Assembly: GCA_029378245.1 (NCBI GenBank)
Contig: JARKIF010000123.1
Span: 36,434 to 100,433 of the forward strand
Source of the DNA: Roridomyces roridus
Lineage: Eukaryota; Basidiomycota; Agaricomycetes; Agaricales; Mycenaceae
DNA length: 64,000 nucleotides
Reading direction: 5' to 3'
The notes below the pieces were generated by a model, which saw nothing but the letters and a program-made list of their open reading frames with translations, was not told the origin of the DNA and did not search any database. The position numbers were made by a program, and so were the translations under genes. How positions within the stretch are numbered: the first letter of the stretch is position 1; every line of letters starts with the position of its first letter. This document shows positions 22,161 through 33,355 of the stretch, piece after piece.

Positions 22161-23467
22161 CTAGTACGGTAGCTCGTCCACCGACACCGCCGAATTCCCT
22201 TCAAAGTAACCCTCGAACACAGCGGACACAGTGCGGCCAACATGATCATCAGGAACGCCCTCAGAATCAACAATCCGCCATTCACCCTCAAGCAAGCGGC
22301 ATCGCATGCCGCTCAAGAGAATGACATCCACGAGCGACGGGCAGAGCTCTGTCCACCGCCAGAGGAGATTGCACTCGTAATGAAAGACCAGGAGGTCCTT
22401 TGCAGCGTCGCGAGGGGGGTTCGGAGGGTGCTCAAAGTCTAACACCGCCATGGTGGTGAGACGGTCGAAGGTGGGTAACGCCTGGAGGAGGGCATCGAGG
22501 AATCTCCGCATATCCCTCAGGCGGTGGTCCGCATACTTTCTGCGATCGATAATATTCTCGAAATGCAACTCCTCGAGATGCGGGAGGTATTCCGCCACTT
22601 GCATCGGGGAAAGACTCTCCCAGCCATCGAGCGTGTTGAACAGCCGTTTCACCTTGGATTCGTATTTGGCCAGGTGAACGAGGCAGTCCGTTGGGTTGAC
22701 GCGGATGGCGCCAGGCGGGACGGGTTCGTGAATGGTTATCCGGTGCCATGGGTAGGCGTCAGGCAAATCCCACTTGATAGACCAGCGTTCCGCCGATGCC
22801 TCAGAACCCGGGATCACGGCGGGCACCATGGATGCAGGCCCCGAGAAATGGCGCAGGGCTGGGAGGTGAATTGAAGGCAGGGTTTTATACAAGACCCGTG
22901 TTGGAGAGCAGGGTGGACGGATTATGAGCTCGTCTATGCCACTGCGAGCGCGCTTGAAGTGGGGGATGGAATCGAGAGCCCAAATGTTGTCGTGGTGGCA
23001 TCCGAAACTGCGGAGCCTGGGCTCTGAGTTCGTCCAATCATCCATGTTGATCATAAAGAGGTCTCCATAAAAGTGGAGTGTTTCGAGGGCATGCAGCTGG
23101 GAGAGGACGATGCGGCTGCGAGTCCCTCGTACCTCTTGCTCACATGTTTGTGGGTAGTGACCTATAATGTCGTAGTCACTAAGGATCTCCCGTCGTCAGC
23201 GGCGACATCAAACGGCAGAATTTGTGGCACGCACACGAACAGATGCTTGACCATGCTTAGCAACTCTTGAGACCAGACCGTTGCGCAGAACGCATTTAGC
23301 GCCTCTTTACTCTCCAACTTGACGTCTCGGTATAGGATAGGGCGATAGATTTCGTGTAGCGCTTTGTTGCCCAAGGTGACGAGCCGGAGCAGAACGGATG
23401 TCGGAAGCAACTTCCCGATTTCGAGCAGAAGCTCGTTCGGAAGCATGCGGGGGTTATGGGCGACCAT
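22161..23467 (-). CDS. F-box protein C' (416 aa)
   Basis: Exons 23467-23235 and 23178-22161 (233 + 1018 bases, in frame). The intron has donor gtgcgt and acceptor ccttag, matching C in position and phase. F-box-like segment LPNELLLEIGKLLPTS near the N-terminus. Ends YFEGNSAVSVDELPY. It differs from C mainly by substitutions and a few codon indels, so both copies have stayed open, which suggests selection on both. Target unknown. Confidence 0.75.
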
Positions 23468-23789
23468 GGATGCAGACGAGAGAGATTGAGTGGCGACGGT
23501 TGTGCTCTGGGCCTTTTATACCAAGGTCCCGACACATTTGGCAATAAGAAAACAATGGACTCAGCCCTCGCGACGGTCCATCCTCGTGGCGTGAAATCAA
23601 AGCGACCCGATCGAGTCTGATCACGAGGAAACCAGATTATAGATAGGATAGCACAAAGATATTTCGCAGAGACCAGCTCTAAATGGACCAAGCTGGAGGG
23701 TTCGGATGCCAATTTCAAATCCAGGTGAGCCGACGTGTTGTCAATCCGGATCCATCATCCAAGTACCAGCACTGAGCTGGCGATTTTTT

Positions 23790-23975
23790 TTAGCCTCGTT
23801 GGATATAGTCTCACAGTTCTCTTGGCGAGATAGTTCCAGGCGATCGAGAGGCAGTAGGAGAGAGAACGCTTTGGGCTCCTGAGTCATGTCGTGGTCGCGG
23901 ATCAAGGAGATAGCACCCGCAGTGTCAATGATGCCCGATATTGCTCCCGACCTTGACTCGCTTTTTTGCTTCCTT
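23790..23975. repeat. First copy of the C'-B' intergenic sequence
   Basis: About 180 bp resembling 27330-27490 and, inverted, the left-arm spacer near 2850-3030 (blocks GATATAGT/GATGTAGT, GAGAACGCTTT, GCTCCCGACCTTGAC). The left arm has one copy, the right arm two, one on each side of the 3.4 kb insert. Confidence 0.6.
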
Positions 23976-26900
23976 CAGAGTTAGTGTTTTCCCGGCTCCG
24001 GCTTGGCTTGAAGCCGCCGGCTTGGGCTTGGCTTGAGCCGGCTCCGGCTTTTGAAATTGCAAAAGTACATAATGTCCCGGGAGATCGCTTTCCGGTACCC
24101 GTGATCGTCGACAGGCTGTCCTCCGTCATCGCGCTCCTGTACAGAGTTTATCTGGCATGTTCTCCAGGGCACCGGCACGGCCAATACTGCATATTTGAAC
24201 GCCATGGAGTCGTCGGAGTTCGTTAAAAATAAAAAAAGCCCTGATCCCAGCCTGTTCACTACTTCGGCAAAAAATTGGCATCAAATGCGCAGATCAAATC
24301 ATCATGGGAAGACCCTCGCAGCGATGTCGACTTGTCAGTCGACTACCGGTGTCAGAATCACACTCGGTCTTTTCTTTCCGTTGGAGGTGCCATGGCAGCC
24401 TACAACACTTGGCGCACAAAATGCTGAGCCTCGACACGAGGATCATTTTCCGGCCGATCAACTATCTAGTGTACTCTCTGCATTGAACGCAGCCACAAAT
24501 CTGAATTCACAATGTTTCAATTTGCCTCCTATAGCCTCTCCTATTCTTAGACGGGCACCTGAGGATGTGTGGCATCATAACAATGTTCAACCATCATAAT
24601 TCCTGATCTGATTTGAGGCCAGCAATAAATCAACACAATAGAGACCTTGAAGTGTGCACAGCGCCTTCGGCATATTTTTCCTGAATAGCCCACATATAGA
24701 GGACCATTCTATTCTGCAAAAACACTCCCTGCCGATGAGCCGTTCAAGAGATATTTAAACTCTGTACAGGAAAGCCATATCAACTGTACATCAAATCATG
24801 GTCGGCTGGACAGATATCTGATGTGATCCGTGCCGGAAGATGTTGCCGCGTGTACCAAATTTCTTTATCAGATGGGCATCATGGTCCTATCAGATGGACC
24901 AGAACATCATCTCCCGTACAGGAAGGACATCTCCGTGGACATTTAAGGTACACCCTTTGAAATTCCCAAGCCGGAGCCTGAGCCGGATACCCCGGCCGGC
25001 TTGGGCCCGGCTCAGGCTTAGCCGGCGGCTTCGGAGATTTCTTTCTGTATTCGGATTTCCATTGCCAATGGGGTCAAATTGTCAATTCATGGTAATACAT
25101 CATTCATTCAATGACTTACAAGTCAAAATTTAGTGGCCCCGCGCCTCATCTGAGAGGAAGAGTGTGAGACGGCGGGTGATCATTCTTGATCGTCCCAGTG
25201 ATGGCCATCAGTCGACCCGAACCTTGAATGAATTTGACTTGGCTTCAAGTTGACTCGGTGCAGTGCATTGGATGGGTTATACTAGCCATCTTTGAAGGTA
25301 AGTTCAAGTGTAACACATTGATCCAGGGGCTCACAAAAGTTGTAGTGGGAAGCCGGGGCTTAGCCGCCGGCTTACGGCTTGAGAAATCTCAAGCCGGAGC
25401 CAGAAGCCGGCTGCACATCCGGCTTGGGCTTGGCTTGGCCCGGCTAAGCCGGACCACGGCTTGGCCGGCTTCAGGCTTCGACCCGTAGCCGGCAAAACAC
25501 TATTCAGAGTCCTCCCGACTCCCGAGCCGGAACTCAGATGTCCGTTCCCTTCTTGAAGTTCAAGCCCTTCCCGTCGACATGGCATTGCCGACTGACCCGT
25601 CCGCGCCTCACGTTCCGTCCAAAGTTCTGATCCAGGAAAGCGAATCCGAGTCGCGAGGGGTGTCTTGTACACGTCGTCCCGGGAATTGTTGAGGCCTTTA
25701 CGTGGCTCTCGGGATAAGTAAACTGCTGGCCGGTTTGAAACCAACTCAACACTCATGCTAAGTGCAAGCACAAAGCACTACACTACTCGGAACTGGTCCT
25801 TTCGTTTTTGCCCCCAAGCCTCGCAAGTGTTCTCAACCCGCATGCTATCTGGCCTCAAGTCAACTGTATGGCCAGTCCTCCAGTGGCATCTTTATGGCGC
25901 CTTCAACCAGCTATTCAACATATTCACTGGTCCTCAACGGTGATTGTGCAACGTTGAGCTGGCGGAAAACATTCTTTTGCATGCCTGATTGTTGGTAGTG
26001 CAGTTGCGGACTCTTTCACAGCGAACCAAATTTATATTCCGGACTCGTACCGGTGCTTCCGAAGCGGGGTCGGCACAAGACAACCCCGAGCAACATTCCT
26101 TCTACACAGTGCTACCTGGACCAGCCAGTCACCTTCGAAGTCCTGCCACTCCCTCCCTACAATCATACCGTGTCTGCCGGCTTTCGCGGACAGGCGGTCT
26201 TTTCCCGTGTTTATAACTTGAGCAGAAATAGATTGAAGTACTATTCCCACCGGCGGAGGATTTATCCTCTCGGACCAGCCGAAGACCCTATCCAGGTGTG
26301 GCAGCACCAAGGACTTAGGTCTCCGACTGTCACCGCTCGCGTACAACGCTCCCATCAAGGGTTTACTTCACGTTTCCGGTTCCATGCTTAGGTTTCCCTA
26401 GACACAGTCTCCGCCTCGCCATCCACAGCCGCTATACTCGGTAGAACCTTTAAGCTGCTATGAACGACTAACCAGTCTCAAGAACGTCGCCGTTCTCTCA
26501 TTGACCCTCGGGTGTCCTGTCGGAGCCTTTCGGCTTTCGTCCGTCGGATGGTTTTTACCGAATCCCGAGATTACTGTGGTTTATATCCCGCATTCTACGG
26601 TTGGATCATGATGCGACACATTGGGCCTTGCAATCGGCAGCCGCTCCCACTTTCCTTAACGATTCCACTCGTCCGCCCGCAGGCACCGACGAGCTTCAAC
26701 GTGTGACATTTTGGTTAGCCCCGCTGGGCGTCTCCAGGTGTTACCACGGGGAGGTAAGTCACAAAACACCCGTGTAATATTTGGCTCTTGAGTTTCAACC
26801 TCAACGAAATGCGATAGAAACAGCCACAAGATGAAGACAACCCTGTCCTCTGCGTCAACTGCCCGTAGCCTCCCTGTTGAACAGGCTCTTAGTCAAGAGG

Positions 26901-27329
26901 AAATGTAAGGTTCCAGATATACTTCCGTGTGTCCATTCGAGCCTGCCGTGTGCGAGACCACGCGTCCGAGTGCGATCGAGAACATATTCTACGCTCTGCA
27001 AGGAATTTTTGCCGGCAGCGAAGCCGGTTGAGCATTCGATTGCAAGTCAAATGAGTGAAGATTTTGGCAAGATCGGTGGACCCAGACCTTATCCGCCGAA
27101 ATGCTCTCCAGGAAATTTTCGATTCCGCGATTATAGACGCTTGAGGTAGGGTGAGTCGGGACTCAGGCAATCCAGGCAGCAGTGACACACAGCTCCACGG
27201 GAAGGTAGGCAAACGGTCGCCCGAGACTCAGATTGCCACACTGACCCGAGATGCTAGTGACTCGTGAGCTGATCAATCATGTTAACTGTGAATCCAAGTT
27301 CTAGCTGGCTGTAGTATGTATGTACAGGT
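23976..27329. other. Right-arm insert of about 3.4 kb, unassigned
   Basis: Absent from the left arm and bracketed by two copies of the C'-B' spacer. It contains GGCTTGGC-type low-complexity clusters (23990-24056, 24965-25035, 25345-25500) and a compositionally different stretch at about 25,990-26,850. Reading frames are short (under 150 codons) and no transposase, reverse transcriptase or terminal repeats could be recognised. Read as a decayed insertion of unknown origin. Confidence 0.45.
25345..25500. repeat. GGCTTGGC/GCCGGCTT low-complexity cluster
   Basis: Dense runs of GGCTTGGCTTGG, GCCGGCTT and their complements, with two smaller clusters at 23990-24056 and 24965-25035. Purely repetitive, self-complementary and non-coding. 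Confidence 0.7.
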
Positions 27330-27490
27330 GATTTTTAGCCTCTTGGGATGTAGTTTTACGATGCTCTTATCGATATCCAGAGACAATTCCGGACGATCCA
27401 CAGGCAGCGCAGCAGAAAACGCTTTCAGCTTGTCGTGGGGTCGTGGTTGCGGATCAAGATTGCTCCCGACCTTGACCCGCTCCTTTACAC
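27330..27490. repeat. Second copy of the C'-B' intergenic sequence
   Basis: Matches 23790-23975 and continues, as the left arm does, into the block around CGTCCTACCGACATGTTCCGCC and on to the B' promoter. This is therefore the copy that is collinear with the left arm. Confidence 0.6.
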
Positions 27491-27758
27491 CCTTGTGCGA
27501 CCCAATCTCCCGAGCTCGGGAACTCAGGTCTTCGCGCCCTTCAACCCGTCCTACCGACATGTTCCGCCAACTCCATAACCTCCCTTTCTACCCACCTTTC
27601 CATCCAATGCCGCTTCCGTGTTCTTCCGGATCTCATGCACTCCGCAGCCAAGTGCGCAGCGTCGGCGCAGCCGCTGAGCCCAGAAGTGACAAGCTGCGGT
27701 AGACGTTCCTGGACTGCGCCGTACTCTATCCGCAGCCATCTTCAACGTCCAAGCCTAT

Positions 27759-27765
27759 TATAAAA
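27759..27765 (+). promoter_or_regulatory. TATA box of gene B'
   Basis: TATAAAA 78 bases upstream of the B' ATG, in the same place as in B. Confidence 0.6.
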
Positions 27766-27842
27766 ACACCCGTCTGTCGACGCAAAACACATACCCAGTC
27801 CCTTCGACGAACTCGAAACAGCCAGTCAATCTCCACACCACA

Positions 27843-28124
27843 ATGTCTACTGCCTCATCCACTTCTTCCTTTGGCGCTTCCTCTTCTATCGCCTCTACCA
27901 CATCCATACAGTCGAAAGACTACGCCGCGGCTTTCGCAGCCCTGCAATCCTCCTACGGCCTCGGCGGAGGGGCGCCTAGCGTCTCTTCCAAGAAGACTCG
28001 GGCCAAGACCAAATCTACGGCCCCTGCCCCCGCGTCGAGTGCCGCGAAAGACTACGCCGCTGCCTTTGGGAGTCTATCCTCTCAGTTCGGTATCGGTGCC
28101 ATCTGCTCCTCTACCTCTAAATAA
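27843..28124 (+). CDS. Small Ser/Ala-rich protein B' (93 aa)
   Basis: Single exon, paralogue of B. It shows the internal repeat more clearly: SKDYAAAFAALQSSYG and later KDYAAAFGSLSSQFG, joined by a Gly/Ser/Lys-rich linker. No signal peptide or membrane segment. Differences from B include several small codon-level indels that keep the frame, which supports coding function. Function not known. Confidence 0.72.
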   Translation: MSTASSTSSFGASSSIASTTSIQSKDYAAAFAALQSSYGLGGGAPSVSSKKTRAKTKSTAPAPASSAAKDYAAAFGSLSSQFGIGAICSSTSK

Positions 28125-28562
28125 ATAAGGTGCGTCCAATTCTATAACTGTGTTTAACAATCCCTAATTTTTCCTCTTTTCAGTTGTGAATTTACAGTAC
28201 TGTACTACACAAATAGCAGTATGGGACCACGTCCCGACCGCGACAACCGCCAGTTCCAGTCGCGAGACGCGTCCGGCTTCCCCCCTCCACCTCTTTTCAT
28301 CGGCGTTGGAAACATTCGGAATGGGGCGAATTGCGATCGTTGGAGTTTCGGAATTATGCGATAGTTTGTACTTGGAAGGAATCATAGATCGTCTCTTGGC
28401 GTTGCTTTTGATGAAATTCTCTGTTTGAAGCGACTACAAAACTTGGACTATGTAATTGGACAGTGTGTAATGCCCAGGCGGAAGGTAGCTCGAATCTCTT
28501 ATCCACAAACTCGATTTCCTGCCCGACCTTCCAAGAAAGCACCCATCGTCCATCAAACCAGC
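28125..28562. other. Convergent spacer B'-A'
   Basis: Mirror of 1798-2222 in the left arm; shares short blocks such as GAGACGATCTATGATTC (inverted) with it. No gene seen. Confidence 0.45.
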
Positions 28563-29965
28563 TCAGCGGTTCGCGTCGACAGAGGGATTCCAAAACCCAT
28601 ATATGAACTGAACATCCAGCCCATGCGCGATGCGCTCATCGAGGAGCGCAACAAGATCCACCTCCTGCGCACGAGGAAACCGCACCTTGACGGACTCGAG
28701 CTTGCGCACACATTGATCTGGACTCCAAGGTTCGGGATCCGTCCTCGCGAGAATGAAATCCAGAACCGCCTCGTCCGAGATCAGGACGTTCAGAAAGCTG
28801 AAGTTCCGAAGACGGGGGCAGAGGACGGTACGGTGTATCCCATGAGTAGTCGACGGGGTAAGTGGAGCAAGAAAGTCGTCCGGCACGGGAGGCTCTGTAC
28901 ATTGAAACTGGATCGTTAAATCGTCCAGCTCTCGAGCGGCACTAAGCGTTTCCAGCAGAGCGTCTGCGGCGATGTGGCCAACACTCAGAACGAGGGTCGT
29001 GAGGGCGGAGGCGGACAGGAGGAGCGGCATGATGTGCGGAGTCTCGCCCTCGTCCCACCAATCAGGCGCTTTGTACTCCAAGCTGCGCAAATTCGGCAGC
29101 ACCCAGTTTCGAAAGCAGTTTTTATAAGCATCCACGGGTAGCCAGCGATGGCCGACACTGAGACGCTCCAGACGACCCAGATGCAAGGGCTGATCATCCT
29201 CCACGTGCAATTCGGTGAGATTCATGGATAGGTTACAAATCTGGAGCCTCGAACAACGGCGGAGGATGGGAAGCAAATCGGGCATCGGTGGTGCGTGTCT
29301 GTGCAACCTCGACTCGACATGAGTTCAAGCTGCTCTATTCCTTCCCAAAAAATCGAGTTGGCGGAAGCGAGGGACGGGGGCGAGAGTGTGACAACCCTGA
29401 GATTCCCCGCCATCAGAAATGGGAGTTGTGGCTGGCGACAGCCTTTGACAACGGCGGTTTGTAGAGTCGGTAAATCGCCAGGGGACAAATTCTGGAAGAC
29501 TTCCTGGACATATACAGGTTCCAAAGCGTTGAGCTTCAAGACTTTGAGCCGCGGGGAAAACTTGAGAAGAGTGCGAAGGAGGGTCTGGAACGCTATGGGG
29601 ACGGCCTCCGGACGCACATCGTCGTCAATGGTTGTGCGTGCGGGGTCCTTCCGGTAGTAACCTCGAACGAATGTGGACCATGACCAAGGGACGAACGAAA
29701 GCGTCAGGGGAAGCGATCCCGAACGAGAGAACCATCTTCCTAGAGCGGACGTAAGACGACGGAACTCGGCAGGGAACCGGATTTCTAGAGGCAAGATGAT
29801 TTCCAAGGAGGTCCAAAGCTGAGGAGTGCACAAAGCTACGTTCATCCAATGGCGGCATACGTGAGAAAGAACCAATGGCGGAGCCGGTGTGACAAACAAT
29901 CGTGGCTCGTTATCCCATGCCATGGATGCTGCTACGAATATCTCTCGCACGACATCGTCTGGCAA
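28563..29965 (-). pseudogene. F-box/LRR-like gene A', probably frameshifted
   Basis: The first part (29965 down to about 29300) carries an F-box-like core RRLPDDVVREIF and an LRR-like body. The second part (about 29280 to 28563) continues the family sequence in another frame up to ERIAHGLDVQF. Compared with pseudogene A, about 74 extra bases follow FWE at the junction and shift the frame; no GT-AG pair removes them. No ATG is seen in frame before the F-box, so a first exon upstream (acceptor near 30020) is likely or the start is lost. It could be a working gene with an unusual intron, but decay is more likely. Confidence 0.6.
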
Positions 29966-30788
29966 TCGACGAGTTGGCGCGAGAAAAGAAGTAAGGATGC
30001 CCGCTCTGATAAGGAGTCGTGGTGCAGTGGTGGTGGTCGTAGATCAAGAGTGTATGTGGCTGTGTCGCATGAAACGTATTACGCTACAAGGCCGACATTG
30101 AACAGCTGCGTTTGGTGGAATGTGTTGCAGAACGGAATGGCCATTGGCAAGTCGAAACATTGTGATGGTTGTAGTACTCAAACCACAGTGTTGGAGATTT
30201 CAACCTTTTCACGTGGGTGCCGGAGTCAGCCGACGAAAGCCGTGCGGCTGCCGAGCCTGTGACATCATGATCACATTCAAGCCGAAGATAAATAAAGGCA
30301 CTCCTGAGGCTCCGTCATGATCATGGCCGGCACGTTCGGGAAGTCTTTCAAATCTCAGAGTGTACTTTCCGGTTCGCAAATACTCATGACGTCGCCATGT
30401 GAATGGAGTCTAGGCACCTTTTTCTCCCGAGGCTGAATCGGGCCATCGGCGGTGACCTGTCAAAGTGGCCACATCTCGATCGAACATTGATCGGTTTCAA
30501 TGTTTCAATTTTGCCACTGTTGGCGGTCCTCAGGCCTCAGGAACGACACTGCGGATTGCTCAGCTTGGAGTAGGTAAATTTATGGCGACTGACTGTCACA
30601 GTGCGTGGGGGCAGCGCCCAGTCCGATTTGCAAGAGAAACTTCCCAAGGCGACCACGGCTCCACCATTATCGATTAGAACTGGATAATTCTTCTAGCACG
30701 TCCGCTCCAACGACGTAATCATTTTTTTTTGCAGCATATATACCCGAGTCCCTCTTGGCTTGACAACCAACCGCTCAATCTACCCAGA
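29966..30788. other. Spacer A' / HAD gene
   Basis: Includes the upstream part of A' (its stretch at 29981-30070 recurs at about 63820-63905) and the promoter of the HAD gene with a TATA element at 30737-30742. Nothing else recognised. Confidence 0.5.
30737..30742 (+). promoter_or_regulatory. TATA box of the HAD phosphatase gene
   Basis: TATATA 47 bases before the ATG at 30789, following a T/A-rich stretch. Confidence 0.5.
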
Positions 30789-31877
30789 ATGTCACCCTCC
30801 TCCTTTTACGCCGACGCCGTCCTTTTCGACATGGTGCGTACCTTGTCCTCCTCCATGGACGACCGTATCTAACACTGTGACCGTGCAGGACGGCACCCTC
30901 ACCGACTCGATTGCCGCCGTCGAAGCCGCCTGGGGCAAAGTCGCCCAAGACATCGGACAGGACCCAGCCTACGTGATCGCAGCCACCCACGGCAAACGGG
31001 CCATCGACAACCTCGCTGCATTCAAACCCTCCATCAAGGCGCACGAGATGGATTCCGAGGTCAACGATTTTGAGGAGACGATCCTCTACTACGCCGACGC
31101 TTACAACACACACGGGCCTGGTTCGTTCGCCAACACTCCCGTTGACTCGCCGTTGGGATCGGGCTACTCGACGCCCGCGTTGAGCGCTGGAAGCTCTGCA
31201 CCCAGCTCTCGTGCACCGTCGATGGTCCAGTCTCGTCGCCCGTCATTCGCCAGCCGGCTCTTCAACATGCTCAGTATGACTGCTCCGCCGCCCGAGCTGG
31301 AGGAGGCTATCGCCGAGGAGGACGAAGACGAGGGTGAGCGTGCTCTCCGTCGGCATGCGTTCGAGGCTTGGCAGCTCGAGGCACAGAGTGTCGATCGTTC
31401 TGTGCGTATTCTCCCTGGCGTCAAGCGCGTCATGGATTCCATACCTGCTGGGCGTTACGCCGTCGCTACCTCTGGAGCCAAAACTTACGGTGCGTCATCC
31501 ATCCCCTCCTCTGACTCTTCCTCATTCGCTCCCTTTTAGCTCACGGCTGCATGACCCGCGTCGGCATAACCCCTCCGTCCGTAACCATCACCGCCGACGA
31601 CAAACGCCTCAAAGCCGGCAAACCCGCACCTGATCCATTCCTCCTTGCCGCCAAATGCCTGGGCTTCCCCGCCGAACGATGTGTCGTATTCGAAGACTCG
31701 CCGTCCGGTATCCGTGCCGGCGTGGCTAGCGGGGCGACTGTCATTGCTGTCTGCACTTCTCATGAGCGGGCGAAGATCGAGGGGTGTGGGGCGCATTATA
31801 TCGTGAGGGATATGGAGCAGGTGCGCGTCGAGTGGGATGAGGAGGGTGGGAGGTTGAAGTTTGAGCTGGATTTGTGA
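30789..31877 (+). CDS. HAD-superfamily sugar/glycerol-phosphate phosphatase-like protein (327 aa)
   Basis: Exons 30789-30833, 30889-31489 and 31540-31877 join in frame. HAD motif I is DMDGT (Asp14, Asp16; the first intron falls between Met15 and Asp16). Motif II is ATSGA, motif III the Lys in AGKPAPDPF, motif IV FEDSPSG. The layout is that of GPP/DOG-type phosphatases (glycerol-3-phosphate or 2-deoxyglucose-6-phosphate phosphatase in yeast), cytosolic. Odd point: the cap region carries a Ser/Pro-rich insert followed by an acidic run (about residues 110-180), longer than usual. Exact substrate cannot be told from sequence. Confidence 0.88.
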
Positions 31878-33355
31878 GCGCGCTGATAGACTAGATGCAT
31901 AGACTAGAGACAGTGGATACCATAATATAGAAATAGAATTTCTCACTTGGTTGGCTAGAACGTGAGGACAACAAAAAGTGATATGCATCCCCATAGTCAA
32001 TGCCATCTGAGCTCGATTCGAACGAGCAATCCCTGCGTTGCCAATCGCAAGTTTTTCGGAACGCAATGGTGTTGGTACTATTAGCCAAATATCAGTCGCA
32101 AGAGACTGCGAAGGTACCAGCAGCCCAGCTGGAAGCGTACATAGATCAATCGCGAGGCAAAACAGGCAAGTACAATACTCACCTGTGATTTCTAAACCCA
32201 TACAGATCGCAGACAGTCAGACTACCGCAGACAAAAACCGACACTATCCATAAATGTCTCGGGCTCGAATCGAACGAAGGAGAGCCAACTACGCGGGTGG
32301 AAGATGCAGGAGCAAGTGCTTGCTGGGGACGCTAGAATTACATAGTGCTCGAAGAGGGAAAGACAGTCCACAAACTCGAGGAGCAATTCTGATTGGAAAC
32401 AGAAGTGTGCTGAAGCCCGGGGCAATTCGATTCGTCGAGCATGATGTGCAGCAAGAAGAGTGTCCGACAAAGTTTGAAAAAGGTCGCGCCAGGCCTAGGA
32501 TCCTAGGCTCGAGTCGAACGAGCAAACTTCATGTGCAAGTAATAAGCAGCAAGTATGAAGCGGTTGAACGGTTCAAGGCCCGGAGTAGTGTCGATGCCAT
32601 TCGTGCAATCGGAGTAGTCTGGCCAGAAGCACCGCGTGAATTAAGACGCGACGCAGAGTAAGTCGGACAGCGGGGAGGCAAATGGGATTCCGTACTATTC
32701 AAAAAAGCCCTATGTGGCAAACGCCCATTTCCCGGGCTCGAATCGAACGAGCGATAGCCACGTGCCTGGATGGGAGAAGGCAGATTGCAGCACGGGACCA
32801 AGTACGTATTTTGGACGACAGAATTAGCCTAGTTGGGAGGTCTGCCTGGATCCGACATCAAGGAATTCAAACAACGCGGGACCAGGTTCCCATTCAAGAT
32901 GAAAGAATTAGGTCGGGCAAAGAAGGAAAGAAAAAACGCCCACAAACCCGAAGAGCAGAAACTCGACGCAGTTGTGAACCTAGAAACAAACCAGGACTCG
33001 TCTAGCAGTCGCGGAGTACGACGAAAAAGAGTGCCACTGTTCCCGGACGTCTCGGGCTCGAATCGAACGAGCGACTGGGAGGATCGGAGAAGTCGTTCAC
33101 GTCCACAAACTCGAACGGCAGCCAGTCCCCACAGCTTCAATCCAAGCAACAAAGACACTCTTCCTCACGCGAAAAGGAAACAGCGCGTATGGCCATGATC
33201 CTCTGCTCGAGTCGAACGAGCAAGAGGATCTGCGAGCAACCTGAGCGAGTTGCGCTGCAGATATTGGTGAAGGGAATAGTCAAGCCGAACACCCATGAGG
33301 CGAGTCAGAATTCACGACAGAGAATCACATCTTTATTGCACAAAACACGCACTGC
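31878..33355. other. Convergent intergenic region with repeat array
   Basis: Lies between the 3' ends of the HAD gene and the metallophosphoesterase. No protein-coding gene is apparent; it is filled by the T-arm-like repeat array described separately. Confidence 0.6.
32011..33221 (-). repeat. Six-copy array of a tRNA T-arm-like motif
   Basis: A 17-bp near-palindrome, on the minus strand GCTCG-TTCRANT-CGAGC, occurs at 32011-32027, 32263-32279 (one stem end altered), 32507-32523, 32736-32752, 33056-33072 and 33205-33221. Each contains GTTCGANTC, the core of the RNA polymerase III B box, and folds as a 5-bp stem with a 7-base loop like a T arm. Spacing is 149-320 bp and the flanks differ, though a second motif (CACAAACTCGA-type) recurs near 32368, 32941 and 33101. 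At the last copy the stem extends by a further 8 bp. Acceptor stems do not pair well, so these are not called tRNA genes. Confidence 0.6.

Larger units (their letters stand above)
19930..30000 (-). repeat. Right arm of large inverted segmental duplication
   Basis: From inside to outside it carries D', C', B' and A', each on the opposite strand to D, C, B and A. Intergenic sequences also match. It is longer than the left arm because of an insert of about 3.4 kb at 23975-27330. Confidence 0.8.

Noticed and set aside
25990..26850. Mitochondrial or ribosomal RNA fragment
   Set aside because: The texture suggests structured RNA, but no segment could be matched from memory to rRNA, a group II intron or organelle genes, so no call is made.
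32003..32097. tRNA-Arg (CCG) gene with an intron on the minus strand
   Set aside because: T arm, a TTCCGAA loop and an A-box-like block are there, but the acceptor stem has a mismatch and a wobble and the D-arm region is several bases too long. Kept only as part of the T-arm-like array.
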